Positions 1-6,155 of a stretch of DNA of 6,155 nucleotides are shown here, piece after piece. The DNA comes from Leptospira ellisii. GTDB lineage: Bacteria > Spirochaetota > Leptospiria > Leptospirales > Leptospiraceae. The position numbers and the translations under genes are program-made. Positions within the stretch are counted from its first letter, which is position 1. Each line of letters starts with the position of its first letter. The notes beneath the pieces were generated by a model. The model was given only the letters and a program-made list of their open reading frames with translations, had not been told where the DNA came from and did no database searches. Where the stretch lies: NCBI RefSeq assembly GCF_002811955.1, contig NZ_NPEF01000067.1, positions 12,021 through 18,175 on the forward strand. Direction: 5' to 3'.

Positions 1-1165
1 GGGCTTCCAGTTCCTGAGCGGGAATCAGAAACGGATAGGAAAGTTCCTTCATACGTTCGGCCAGTTCCTTTCCGGTTCGAATGGAATTTAGAATCGCCCG
101 GAAGTCCCGTGGATACGCGTGATTTCCCCGGAAGCGAGTCAGGATGCGTTCCAAATCCCCGATTTCGCGTAACGCTTGCGTTAAAGAAGAAGCGGCGGTT
201 TTTAAAAGGAGATCCTGTTTTTCCCACCGCGAATAAAGGACCAGCGGATCACATTCGGGGAATAAAATCCTCTGTTTGAGAAGCCGTTTTCCTTTGGCGG
301 TAACGCAGAAGTTGAGTACCGAATACAGGGTATGATTTTTTTCCTTATCGTTTTCCACGAGTTCGAGGTTTAGGATCGTCTCCCGATCCATTTCCAAAAA
401 CTTTCCGGAGGTCAATATTCTGGGTTCGCGCAGAACGAGTCTGTTGTCCCGGTAGGTTTCGCGTATGTATTCCTCGAGGTAATACGAAAGCGAAAAGAAC
501 GGATCCTTCGCTTCGGTTTCGGTCCGGTCGGGTAGAACAGTGAATTCTCGATTTTTAAAATATTCTAATGTTTTAAAGAAGGAAAGATCCGATTTCGGTA
601 CGCAGATTTCGGAAGGACGGAATTTCTCGAGTTCCGCGATCAGTTTTTCGAGTCCGGTGATCGATGCGGAGGAATAGAACAATTCCCCCGTGGAGACGTC
701 CGCCGTCGCGAAATATACGAGACTTTTTCTGAGGTGCAAAACCGCCAGATAATTGTTCTGGTAGCCCGATAATAGGTTCTCCTCGATGACGGTTCCGGGA
801 GTGATGATCCTTACCACTTCCCTCGTCATCAATTTGGTGCCGGGTTCCTCGGGTTTGGATTGTTCGCAGATGGCGATTTTTTTTCCGGCGTTCAAAAGTC
901 GGGAAATGTAATTGTCTTTGGAATGGTAGGGAATTCCGCACATGGGCACGGCATTTTGCCGTTTGGTAAGGGCGATGTCCAAAATCGAGGAAGCGATTTT
1001 TGCATCCTCCAAAAACATTTCGTAAAAATCGCCCATTCGAAAAAATAGGATTGTGTCAGGCAGTTCCTTTTTGATCGAAAGGAACTGCTTCATCATCGGA
1101 GTGTTCAGCGCGTCCGCTAGGTCGCTCCAATATTCCGCGTTCGTTTCGGTGGTTTGGGTGTTCAT
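1..1165 (-). CDS. mutS: DNA mismatch repair protein MutS, N-terminal part (runs off left edge)
   Basis: MutS scans DNA for mispairs and small loops, then recruits MutL in an ATP-dependent way. The 388 visible residues are the N-terminal part only. Residues 1-125 or so form the mismatch-binding domain, with the start region PMMKQF and the signature FRMGDFYEMF; the intercalating Phe-x-Glu pair is F47 and E49. CGIPYHS (about residues 78-84) and the connector domain follow to about 265. The start of the core/lever domain comes next, with TAKGKRLLKQR and a RFRGNHAYPRDF segment near the edge. The clamp, ATPase and dimerisation domains lie outside. The start is the ATG at 1165-1163, which overlaps the trpF stop as ATGA. 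No good Shine-Dalgarno sequence lies just upstream, so expression probably relies on coupling to trpF. The frame is open throughout. Family identity is certain from the motifs. Confidence 0.97.
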   Translation of the reverse strand, partial: MNTQTTETNAEYWSDLADALNTPMMKQFLSIKKELPDTILFFRMGDFYEMFLEDAKIASSILDIALTKRQNAVPMCGIPYHSKDNYISRLLNAGKKIAICEQSKPEEPGTKLMTREVVRIITPGTVIEENLLSGYQNNYLAVLHLRKSLVYFATADVSTGELFYSSASITGLEKLIAELEKFRPSEICVPKSDLSFFKTLEYFKNREFTVLPDRTETEAKDPFFSLSYYLEEYIRETYRDNRLVLREPRILTSGKFLEMDRETILNLELVENDKEKNHTLYSVLNFCVTAKGKRLLKQRILFPECDPLVLYSRWEKQDLLLKTAASSLTQALREIGDLERILTRFRGNHAYPRDFRAILNSIRTGKELAERMKELSYPFLIPAQELEA

Positions 1166-1812
1166 ACGATCGTTTTTGCGTTCCTGATAAATTGAATGAT
1201 TTTCGCCGCGTCCTTGATTCCGGGAGAGGACTCTACTCCGCTGGCAACGTCCACTCCGTACGGCCGCACTGTTTCGATCGCCGTCCGCACGTTTTCCGGG
1301 TTCAGTCCTCCGGCCAATAGGAACTTCCTCCGGATTCCGGATACGAGTTCCCAACGAAAGGATTCTCCCGTTCCTCCTCCCGCGTCCTTGGAATAACTGT
1401 CCAGGATCAGAAGTTCTCCGGGAACATTCTGCAGAGCGGAATCGGAAATCTCGCCCTGGACCCGATACGAGCAGATTTGTCGTTCGCCTAAAAGCTCCTC
1501 TTTCGAAATTCCGTTCAAGATCGGATCGTCCCAAACCCATTGAACGAGATCATGATCCAAGGCGGAACGGACGGTTCGGATTTCCTCCGGGGAATTTTTA
1601 TAAAATAAAAGTACGATTTCAGGAGCGCCGTTTTGCGACCGCAGAAAACGGACGATCTCTTGCGCCCGCGATAGAGTGACGTTGCGGGGACTGGAGGCCA
1701 CGAAATTCAATCCGATCCAATCCGCACCTTCCTCGACACAAAGTTCGGCGGTGGGGACGTCGCGGATTCCGCAGATTTTGACCTTGGGTATGTGGATCGA
1801 ATGCGAACTCAT
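1162..1812 (-). CDS. trpF: Phosphoribosylanthranilate isomerase (TrpF)
   Basis: TrpF carries out the Amadori rearrangement of N-(5-phosphoribosyl)anthranilate to the carboxyphenylamino-deoxyribulose phosphate in tryptophan synthesis; it is a cytoplasmic (beta/alpha)8 barrel. At 216 residues it has normal length for a monofunctional enzyme. Visible motifs are KICGIRD with the expected catalytic base C14, SPR at 41-43 (substrate-binding Arg), LLILDS with the expected catalytic acid D138, GGGTGESFRW at 145-154, the phosphate-binding LAGGLNPENV at 166-175, and DVASGVESSPGIKD at 188-201. One oddity is that the usual VQLHG strand reads VQWVWDD (90-96). The ATG at 1812 is the only standard start before an in-frame stop near 1960, although the frame above it reads like protein. 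Its last codons overlap mutS by 4 bp, so the two are probably one transcript. No other tryptophan gene is in view. Confidence 0.95.
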   Translation of the reverse strand: MSSHSIHIPKVKICGIRDVPTAELCVEEGADWIGLNFVASSPRNVTLSRAQEIVRFLRSQNGAPEIVLLFYKNSPEEIRTVRSALDHDLVQWVWDDPILNGISKEELLGERQICSYRVQGEISDSALQNVPGELLILDSYSKDAGGGTGESFRWELVSGIRRKFLLAGGLNPENVRTAIETVRPYGVDVASGVESSPGIKDAAKIIQFIRNAKTIV

Positions 1813-1904
1813 GATCGGAGTTTTTCCAGTCTTCTTCGGGGGTTTCTTTAAATCACGTACTTTAACGGTGGCAAGTTCGGAACCGATTTGTACTTTCGTA
1901 TCCG
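1813..1904. other. Divergent intergenic region between trpF and pgeF
   Basis: This 92-bp region is the only sizeable non-coding gap and must hold the start signals for both the minus-strand trpF-mutS unit and plus-strand pgeF. A candidate minus-strand promoter is listed separately. I see no convincing sigma-70 type promoter for pgeF and no Shine-Dalgarno sequence before its ATG. The heptamer GTACTTT occurs twice on the plus strand, at 1857-1863 and 1890-1896, 33 bp apart. No riboswitch or attenuator-like hairpin was recognised, and the gap is too short for a typical T-box leader. Confidence 0.6.
1847..1874 (-). promoter_or_regulatory. Candidate sigma-70 type promoter for trpF-mutS
   Basis: Read on the minus strand, TTGCCA (1874-1869, five of six matches to TTGACA) is followed after 16 bp by TTTAAA (1852-1847, four of six matches to TATAAT). 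A TGA directly precedes the -10 hexamer, which fits an extended -10 element (TGn). Transcription would begin near 1840, giving a 5' leader of roughly 27 nt before the trpF ATG. This is a consensus match only; leptospiral promoters are AT-rich and loosely defined, so confidence is modest. Confidence 0.38.
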
Positions 1905-2606
1905 ATGGCGCTTTCCCGTTCCTTTTTCGTTTCCGGTGGAAAAAAAATCAGGATCCTAATTTTGGGAAAAGAGGAACTCCCCGAATCTTCTTTGGATGCG
2001 AACTCCCAGAGGGAGGAGATCCGCAGATACGTCGACTTTCCGGATTCCGAAATTTATATTCTGAATCAAGTGCACGGGGATCGCGTTTTGGATTCCGCGG
2101 AAGCCGATCCGAACGCCGATCCGGAAGGGGACGCCTGGTTCGGAGAAATCTCGAAGCGGATCCTTTGTATCAAAACCGCGGATTGTATGCCCTTGTTTTT
2201 TTGGTCGGAGAGATTCGATCGTTTCGCCGCGGTCCATTCCGGTTGGAAAGGAACGTTAGCCGGAATTGCGGAAAAAACTCTGTCGACGATATTTCCTTCC
2301 GAAGCGCTTGAAGACGGTTCCTTGCGCGGTTTTTTAGGTCCTTGTGCGGGCAAGGCTCGTTACGAAGTGGGAGAGGACGTCGCTTCCCTTTTTCGAATCG
2401 AATTTCCGGAATGTCTGTCTCCGACGGAAAACGGAAAATCCTTTTTGGATTTGGAAAAATTTTTAAGGTTTCGTTTGGAGAAACGCGGTATGCGGATCGA
2501 TTTGCAATCCTGCGGAATCGATACTTTGGAGGAACATTCAGATTTCTTCAGTCATCGCAAAAAGGAGAACGGAAGAAATCTGAATCTGATCTGGAAAGAG
2601 GATTAG
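1905..2606 (+). CDS. pgeF: Peptidoglycan editing factor PgeF (YfiH / 'laccase domain' family)
   Basis: Members of this family (formerly polyphenol oxidase/laccase, DUF152) are cytoplasmic metal-dependent enzymes. In E. coli the homologue removes L-Ser wrongly placed at position 1 of the muropeptide stem instead of L-Ala; some homologues are reported to act on purine nucleosides. The 233 residues are close to the usual 230-260. The metal ligands are visible: H57 in QVHGD, C94 in TADCMPL and H111 in AVHSGWKG. GPCAGKARYEVGEDV (145-159) and the C-terminal FFSHRK...GRNLNLIW follow. The N-terminal block before QVHGD is divergent: the common GGVS...SLNL stretch is not recognisable, only SGGKK. The ATG at 1905 is the only normal start after the in-frame stop at 1863, and no Shine-Dalgarno sequence precedes it. 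It is divergent from trpF and convergent with the response regulator, with which its stop codon overlaps. No cell-wall gene is adjacent. Confidence 0.93.
   Translation: MALSRSFFVSGGKKIRILILGKEELPESSLDANSQREEIRRYVDFPDSEIYILNQVHGDRVLDSAEADPNADPEGDAWFGEISKRILCIKTADCMPLFFWSERFDRFAAVHSGWKGTLAGIAEKTLSTIFPSEALEDGSLRGFLGPCAGKARYEVGEDVASLFRIEFPECLSPTENGKSFLDLEKFLRFRLEKRGMRIDLQSCGIDTLEEHSDFFSHRKKENGRNLNLIWKED
2536..2585. repeat. Perfect 14-bp inverted repeat in the 3' end of pgeF
   Basis: The arm ATTCAGATTTCTTC (2536-2549) is the exact reverse complement of GAAGAAATCTGAAT (2572-2585), with a 22-nt loop. It lies inside the conserved C-terminal pgeF codons and begins 18 bp beyond the stop of the convergent response regulator, so either transcript could fold it. 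No U-tract follows directly in either direction; the nearest plus-strand T-run is T7 at 2617-2623, about 30 nt further on. It is therefore not a standard intrinsic terminator, though it could stall polymerase or protect 3' ends. Confidence 0.85.
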
Positions 2607-3010
2607 ACTTTGGGAATTTTTTTGACCGCGGCGTTGACTTTCTCCAAAACCTTCTCCCGTTTGATCGGTTTCGGAATATAATCCAAAGCCCCGTGATCGA
2701 TCAGGTTCTTGATGACGGCGGGCGTGTTTTCTTCGGATACGATCACGATTCTCGGCAGGACGCCCTTATCCTTGATCTCGAAGAACGCTGCGTATCCGTC
2801 CATCACGGGAAGATTCAGATCCAACGTGATCAGATCCACCAATCGATGTTGGTCGAACAGTTTGATCAGTTCCTTTCCGTTTTCCGCGAAACCGATCACT
2901 TGATACCCTTCCGATTCCAAAATCTGAGCCAGCTGTTTCGCCTGGAATCTGGAATTCTCCGCCACTAAAACCTGATACGGTCTTCCGTTCGGTGCTACGC
3001 CTGCTTTCAT
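2603..3010 (-). CDS. Single-domain (CheY-like) response regulator
   Basis: This 135-residue protein is essentially one receiver domain (about residues 13-130) with a short N-terminal extension and no output domain, so it would signal through protein contacts. Visible landmarks are VLVAENS (14-20) at the acidic pocket, phosphoacceptor D64 in ITLDLNLPVMDG, switch residue S92 in IVIVSEEN, aromatic Y111 and the conserved lysine K114 in YIPKP. The acidic pair equivalent to CheY D12/D13 is E18/N19, so the second, usually metal-coordinating Asp appears to be Asn. The start at ATG 3010 is supported by AGAGGT 6 nt upstream. It lies 12 bp behind leuB and is likely in the same transcript. No histidine kinase or chemotaxis gene is in the window, so the partner and process are unknown. 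Its stop overlaps that of pgeF on the other strand. Confidence 0.93.
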   Translation of the reverse strand: MKAGVAPNGRPYQVLVAENSRFQAKQLAQILESEGYQVIGFAENGKELIKLFDQHRLVDLITLDLNLPVMDGYAAFFEIKDKGVLPRIVIVSEENTPAVIKNLIDHGALDYIPKPIKREKVLEKVNAAVKKIPKV

Positions 3011-3015
3011 ACTTT

Positions 3016-3021
3016 ACCTCT
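3016..3021 (-). promoter_or_regulatory. Ribosome binding site of the response regulator gene
   Basis: The minus-strand hexamer AGAGGT sits just downstream of the leuB stop codon (3025-3023), with 6 nt between it and the ATG at 3010. It fixes the regulator's start codon and indicates independent initiation on a leuB-containing transcript. Confidence 0.75.
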
Positions 3022-3022
3022 T

Positions 3023-4117
<1,095 letters not shown>

Positions 4118-5338
4118 TTAATTTTGTTTGAGTACGGATTCGAAAATATCCAATCCCTGATTCAAAAAATCGGCGGATATCGTAAGCGGGGGCATGATTC
4201 GAATCACTTTGTCGGCCGTCGCGTTCATTACCAAACCGGCTTTGAGACAGGCCTCCACGACGGGTCTGGAAGGGATTTTGAGTTCTACTCCTATGTGCAG
4301 ACCTCTTCCCCGGACGTCGGTAATGACCGGATAACGTTCCTTCATTTCGTTCAATCGGGAGAAGGCCAAATCCGAACAAACGTTGACGTTGTTGAGGATT
4401 TCCCGCGTTTGAATGATCCGGATCGTTTCGTAGGCGACCGCGGCGGCGAGATGATTTCCCCCGAAGGTGGAGCCGTGGGAACCGACCGTGAATAGGTCCT
4501 GATATTTTTCCCCGACGATGAGGGCCCCGATCGGAAATCCGGAGCCGAGTCCTTTCGCCAAGGTCATGGCGTCGGGGCTAAAGCCGGTCGTTTCAAAGGC
4601 GAATAACGTTCCCGTTCTTCCCATTCCAGTTTGAATCTCGTCGAAGATCAGGAGCGCGTCGTTTTCGGCGGTCAATTCCCTGGATAAAGTCAAAAAGTTT
4701 TTGCTGAGGGGAATGATTCCGCTTTCTCCCTGGATCGGTTCCTCGATCAGAGCCACGATCCTTCCCTGGTATCTTTCGAAAGCCGCGACTAACGCTTCCT
4801 CGTTGTTGGGTTCCACGAATTCGATTCCCTTGAGCAGTTCGCCGTAACCTTTGCGGATTTTATCCTGACCGGTCAGACTCATTCCCGATACGGATCTACC
4901 GTGAAAGCTGTTTTCCAGGGAAAGTATGATCGGATCGTTGATACTTCTGGAATACGCGTATTTACGCGCCAGTTTGAACGCGGCTTCGATCGCTTCCGTA
5001 CCCGAGTTGGTCAAAAATACCTTTCCCGGAAAGGAATTGAGGATCAGAAGTTCCGCGAGTTTGGAAGCCTCTTCCGAATAAAAAAGATTGGAGGTATGAA
5101 AGAGCTTATCCGCTTGGGTACGGACCACCTCTATGATATCCGGGTCCGCTTGTCCTAAATTCGTGACGGCGACTCCGGAATGAAAGTCGATGTATTGTTT
5201 GTTTTCGAAGTCGAAAAGAAGTTCATTGACCCCGTATCGAAACGCGACGTCGTAACGGGAATACGTGCCGATCAGATAACGTTCGGCCAATTCCTTCGTG
5301 TGTTCGAAAAGTTCCTTGGGTATTTCCGTTTCGTTCAT
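4118..5338 (-). CDS. argD: Acetylornithine aminotransferase (ArgD, class III PLP enzyme)
   Basis: ArgD uses glutamate to aminate N-acetylglutamate semialdehyde, giving N-acetylornithine for arginine synthesis; many bacterial ArgD proteins also serve as succinyldiaminopimelate aminotransferase in lysine synthesis. The 406-residue length is typical. Fold type I landmarks: [16 protein letters not shown] (111-126) for cofactor phosphate, SFHGRS with F145 and H146 stacking on [12 protein letters not shown] around E200, [13 protein letters not shown] with D233 and Q236, the Schiff-base lysine K262 in [10 protein letters not shown], and [11 protein letters not shown] (290-300). Ornithine or GABA aminotransferase are alternatives in the same class, but length and motif wording favour ArgD. 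The start at ATG 5338 overlaps the phosphohexomutase stop as ATGA and has AGGA 5 nt upstream. It is second in the visible minus-strand cluster. Confidence 0.93.
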   Translation of the reverse strand: MNETEIPKELFEHTKELAERYLIGTYSRYDVAFRYGVNELLFDFENKQYIDFHSGVAVTNLGQADPDIIEVVRTQADKLFHTSNLFYSEEASKLAELLILNSFPGKVFLTNSGTEAIEAAFKLARKYAYSRSINDPIILSLENSFHGRSVSGMSLTGQDKIRKGYGELLKGIEFVEPNNEEALVAAFERYQGRIVALIEEPIQGESGIIPLSKNFLTLSRELTAENDALLIFDEIQTGMGRTGTLFAFETTGFSPDAMTLAKGLGSGFPIGALIVGEKYQDLFTVGSHGSTFGGNHLAAAVAYETIRIIQTREILNNVNVCSDLAFSRLNEMKERYPVITDVRGRGLHIGVELKIPSRPVVEACLKAGLVMNATADKVIRIMPPLTISADFLNQGLDIFESVLKQN

Positions 5339-6155
5339 GAGAGTCCTGCCAGTTGTAAAAATATTTCTTCGGAAGCTCCGATCTCGGATAGAAGGTTTTT
5401 CCGAAACGAAACGATTTCCTTTTCGGATTTCGGAGCGGAAAGGCTTTGAAAGGAGGAATAAATTTTGATCTTGGGTTCGGTTCCCGAGGGACGGATCGTA
5501 AGTTTCGCGTTTCCTTCCAAAACGACTTGGATCACGTCCGAGGATGGGCAGCCTGAAAACGCGGATTTGGAAGCGTTTCCTTTGGCGGTTCGGGTTTTGT
5601 AATCCAGGATTCCGACGATCCTACGTTTGTGGATCGTTTTGCCCAATAGATCGGAGTTCCGCAGAGATTCCAAGGATTTACGGATTTTTTCCTTCCCCGC
5701 GCTTCCTTCGAGAGTGAGCGATTTCAATCCCTCCTGAAAAAGTCCGTATTTCAGATAGATCTCGTCCATATAGGAAAGCAGATCCTTTTTTTCCGCGAGA
5801 ATCTCCAAAAGCAACAGCGCGGAAGAAAGCGAATCCTTATCCCGTACGAAGGAAACGGGAAGATATCCGAAGGATTCCTCTCCGCCGAAAAGAAAATAAT
5901 CCGTTTTACTTTTGTCGAGTTTGGCCATCACCTGCGCGATGAACTTAAAACCGGTGAGGACGTTTTTGTATTTTACCTTGTTTTTTTTAGCGATGATTTC
6001 CTGAAGATCGGTGGTTACGATCGTTTTGATCAAAACGGCTTTTTTCTTTTTTTTGGAAGCGGCGTAGGACTCGCAAAGATAGGCGGCCATGATCGAACCG
6101 ATCTGATTTCCGTTTAACAGAACGTAGTCGCCGTTTTTATCTTTGACTCCGATTC
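5335..6155 (-). CDS. Phosphohexomutase (phosphoglucomutase/phosphomannomutase, PGM2-like), C-terminal part
   Basis: Alpha-D-phosphohexomutases move phosphate between C1 and C6 of a hexose (or C1 and C5 of a pentose) via a phosphoserine enzyme. The 272 visible residues are the C-terminal half; the catalytic serine loop and most of the metal-binding region lie beyond the right edge. The open frame begins at the edge with [20 protein letters not shown], typical of domain III, so the ATG at 6090 is internal. Further on are [10 protein letters not shown], the sugar-binding loop GGEESFGY and FVRDKDS (codons around 5885-5830), and the phosphate-binding loop RPSGTEPK of domain IV (5493-5470). The GGEESFGY...VRDKD wording points to the PGM2/phosphopentomutase-like branch rather than AlgC or GlmM, but substrate cannot be settled. 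Two A8 tracts (minus strand) lie near the start of the visible part. It is the first visible gene of the cluster, overlapping argD by 4 bp. Confidence 0.92.
   Translation of the reverse strand, partial: IGVKDKNGDYVLLNGNQIGSIMAAYLCESYAASKKKKKAVLIKTIVTTDLQEIIAKKNKVKYKNVLTGFKFIAQVMAKLDKSKTDYFLFGGEESFGYLPVSFVRDKDSLSSALLLLEILAEKKDLLSYMDEIYLKYGLFQEGLKSLTLEGSAGKEKIRKSLESLRNSDLLGKTIHKRRIVGILDYKTRTAKGNASKSAFSGCPSSDVIQVVLEGNAKLTIRPSGTEPKIKIYSSFQSLSAPKSEKEIVSFRKNLLSEIGASEEIFLQLAGLS
5344..5347 (-). promoter_or_regulatory. Ribosome binding site of argD inside the phosphohexomutase end
   Basis: The minus-strand AGGA lies within the last codons of the upstream phosphohexomutase gene, 5 nt before the argD ATG. 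With the ATGA stop/start overlap this is the usual layout for translational coupling and supports the chosen argD start. Confidence 0.6.

Noticed and set aside
573..941. A 122-codon minus-strand open frame inside mutS
   Set aside because: It is in a different frame from the well-supported mutS reading and its Arg/His/Thr-rich translation is typical of an out-of-frame shadow.
1813..1904. A trp attenuator or T-box riboswitch in front of trpF
   Set aside because: The region is only 92 bp, and no leader peptide with tandem Trp codons, T-box sequence or terminator hairpin with U-tract was seen.
1676..2311. A 211-codon plus-strand open frame across the trpF-pgeF gap
   Set aside because: It is antisense to trpF, out of frame with pgeF, rich in Arg/Ser/Phe with no family motif; a shadow of the two real genes.
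2617..2623. T7 run after the pgeF stop as an intrinsic terminator
   Set aside because: No stable GC-rich hairpin directly precedes it, and it encodes Lys codons near the C-terminus of the regulator on the other strand; the 14-bp inverted repeat is about 30 nt away.
2342..2968. A 208-codon plus-strand open frame overlapping pgeF and the response regulator
   Set aside because: It is out of frame with pgeF and antisense to the regulator, its translation has no recognisable motif, and both real genes account for the sequence fully.
6088..6090. ATG as start of a short phosphohexomutase
   Set aside because: The same frame continues to the window edge with family-typical residues ([12 protein letters not shown]), so this Met is internal and the gene is cut by the window.

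Overview
The window looks like chromosomal DNA from a spirochaete of the genus Leptospira. The clearest pointer is the predicted MutS N-terminus and its neighbours, which resemble what I remember of leptospiral proteins; no database search was possible. G+C is roughly 45-50% by eye. That is higher than in L. interrogans and would suit one of the higher-G+C Leptospira species, but I cannot name the species.

Almost every base is coding. From the left edge: the N-terminal 388 codons of mutS (minus strand, running off the left edge); trpF (minus), overlapping mutS by the 4-bp ATGA; a 92-bp divergent intergenic region with a candidate trpF promoter; pgeF, the only plus-strand gene; then a minus-strand cluster transcribed towards pgeF. 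In transcription order that cluster is a phosphohexomutase (N-terminal part outside the right edge), argD, leuB and a single-domain response regulator. The cluster is tight: an ATGA overlap between phosphohexomutase and argD, 18 bp from argD to leuB, and 12 bp from leuB to the regulator. pgeF and the regulator converge with overlapping stop codons, leaving no intergenic terminator. No gene-free stretch exceeds 92 bp.

Most functions are housekeeping: mismatch repair (MutS), tryptophan synthesis (TrpF), arginine synthesis (ArgD), leucine and possibly isoleucine synthesis (LeuB), sugar-phosphate interconversion, and removal of mis-incorporated residues from peptidoglycan precursors (PgeF). The orphan receiver protein has no obvious partner here; its position directly behind leuB suggests co-expression with biosynthetic genes but does not show a shared pathway.

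I found no CRISPR array, transposon, prophage, toxin-antitoxin pair, tRNA or rRNA, and no convincing undescribed system. The observations most worth checking are a perfect 14-bp inverted repeat inside the 3' end of pgeF at the convergent junction, the altered acidic pocket of the response regulator, a TrpF lacking the usual VQLHG strand motif, and A8 tracts in mutS, pgeF and the phosphohexomutase.
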